Source of the DNA: Sweltsa coloradensis
Lineage: Eukaryota; Arthropoda; Insecta; Plecoptera; Chloroperlidae
DNA: 64,000 nucleotides
Direction: 5' to 3'
NCBI GenBank assembly: GCA_024449915.1
Contig: JAMZAV010001861.1
Coordinates: 310,001-374,000 of the forward strand
Shown here: positions 63,278 to 64,000 of the stretch, one piece after another
Layout: each line of letters opens with the position of its first letter
Numbering within the stretch: position 1 is the stretch's first letter
Program-made: the position numbers and the translations under genes
Notes under the pieces: generated by a model
Seen by the model: only the letters and a program-made list of their open reading frames with translations
What the model was told of the DNA's origin: nothing
Database searches by the model: none

Positions 63278-64000
63278 TTTAACACGCCTTAAACTTTCTC
63301 ACATTTTCACTAGCAATTACTGCACTTTTACCATTACGTTTACACCACCCTTACCTTACCAAACTCAAAACAGTAGGTGAAGAAATAAACGAGAAGTGCA
63401 CAGTCATTTAATCGATCAGTTCCATAAACGTAGCTCATATGCCACATAGACCAAGTACTCAATCATAGGATATAGAATAATATATGCGCTACCGAGTCGG
63501 AGGCAGAGAATCGCATTTTTCAACCGCTTGCAGACCTTCAGTGCTCCAGGATAACATCAAATGACGGCCCTTTTGGTGAAAAATTATGCATTTTGGGAGG
63601 AGTTAGATAGTTGTATAGTTTGCCAACATATTGAACATCGTTGCAATTTTTTTCACAATTTTCCACAAAAAAAATCAAGAAATACGACAAATTTTATAAA
63701 TTTACGTATTTTTACGTATTTTCTTGTTTTTGTTTTTTTGCAGAAATGGGACGCAAACAATTGACGTTCTGTTCAAAAAAACGTTGCAAACATTTACAAT
63801 TATCTAACTTCCCCAAATTGCAAAATTTTTACCATACCTTTTCCCCCCCCCCCCAAACTCAAACAGTAGGTGAAGATAATAAACAAGTGCACAGTTTTTT
63901 TTTCATTTTTAATCGATAGTGCATGTCAATAAAAAACGTATCTAATATGCCCCACATAGACCAAGTACCGAGCATAGATATAGGCCTACGAATATATATG
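63278..64000. repeat. Direct repeat pair at the right edge
   Basis: 63,278-63,500 and 63,784-64,000 share AAACTCAAA-CAGTAGGTGAAG, AAGTGCACAGT, TTTAATCGAT, CACATAGACCAAGTAC and ATAT-rich ends in the same order. The second runs to the window edge. The sequence between them (63,501-63,783) shows no gene. Confidence 0.8.

Overview
The window is transposon-packed genomic DNA from an animal. It is eukaryotic because it has spliced host exons, 2A-bearing LINEs, Gypsy and Copia elements, hAT-type and Harbinger-type non-autonomous elements, and no operon-like packing. The mix of elements and the frequent short AGGCCTA-type runs suit an invertebrate, with an arthropod plausible, but nothing here proves the phylum. 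Coding starts are mostly uncertain because nearly every long reading frame belongs to a mobile element and many are broken by single-base indels, some of which may be assembly noise.

The one host gene I recognise is an alpha-tubulin N-acetyltransferase (ATAT/MEC-17 family) on the minus strand. Two consecutive exons are visible, 42624-42773 and 5548-5719. Both have canonical splice sites, the phases match, and the encoded residues are contiguous in the family. The intron between them is 36,904 bp and is almost entirely mobile DNA. Earlier and later exons were not found and probably lie outside the window or in parts I could not read.

Layout. 1-3.4 kb: minus-strand LINE with a 2A-like peptide, SAP-like and PHD-like domains, endonuclease and reverse transcriptase. 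4-5.3 kb: hAT transposase remnant inside a gag fragment. 5.5 kb: ATAT exon. 6.7-13.8 kb: a triple nest (hAT-type MITE containing Gypsy element A, which contains a 1.9-kb solo-LTR-like insertion). 14-17.9 kb: second 2A LINE, split by a 370-bp long-TIR MITE. 18.3-20.8 kb: 2.5-kb non-autonomous hAT with a perfect 8-bp target duplication. 20.9-21.4 kb: perfect 256-bp tandem duplication. 22-28 kb: two LINE copies of the restriction-like-endonuclease type. 28.3 kb: tRNA-like hairpin. 28.6-39.0 kb: Gypsy element B, containing a complete Copia element and another solo-LTR-like insertion. 41.2-42.6 kb: LINE remnant stopping about 50 bp from the second ATAT exon.

From 45 to 58.4 kb there are at least five near full-length members and two partial members of a non-autonomous family. 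Its ends look Helitron-like: a short stem-loop, then CTAG or CTGA, then a host T, plus an inverted repeat placed asymmetrically. A 60-bp minisatellite containing GACGTC palindromes occupies 56-57.5 kb, a Harbinger-like MITE lies at 59.2 kb, and a 527-codon frame of an uncharacterised multicopy-type protein, broken by one TGA, lies at 60.7-62.3 kb. The best candidates for something undescribed are the Helitron-like family and the 60.7-62.3 kb gene.
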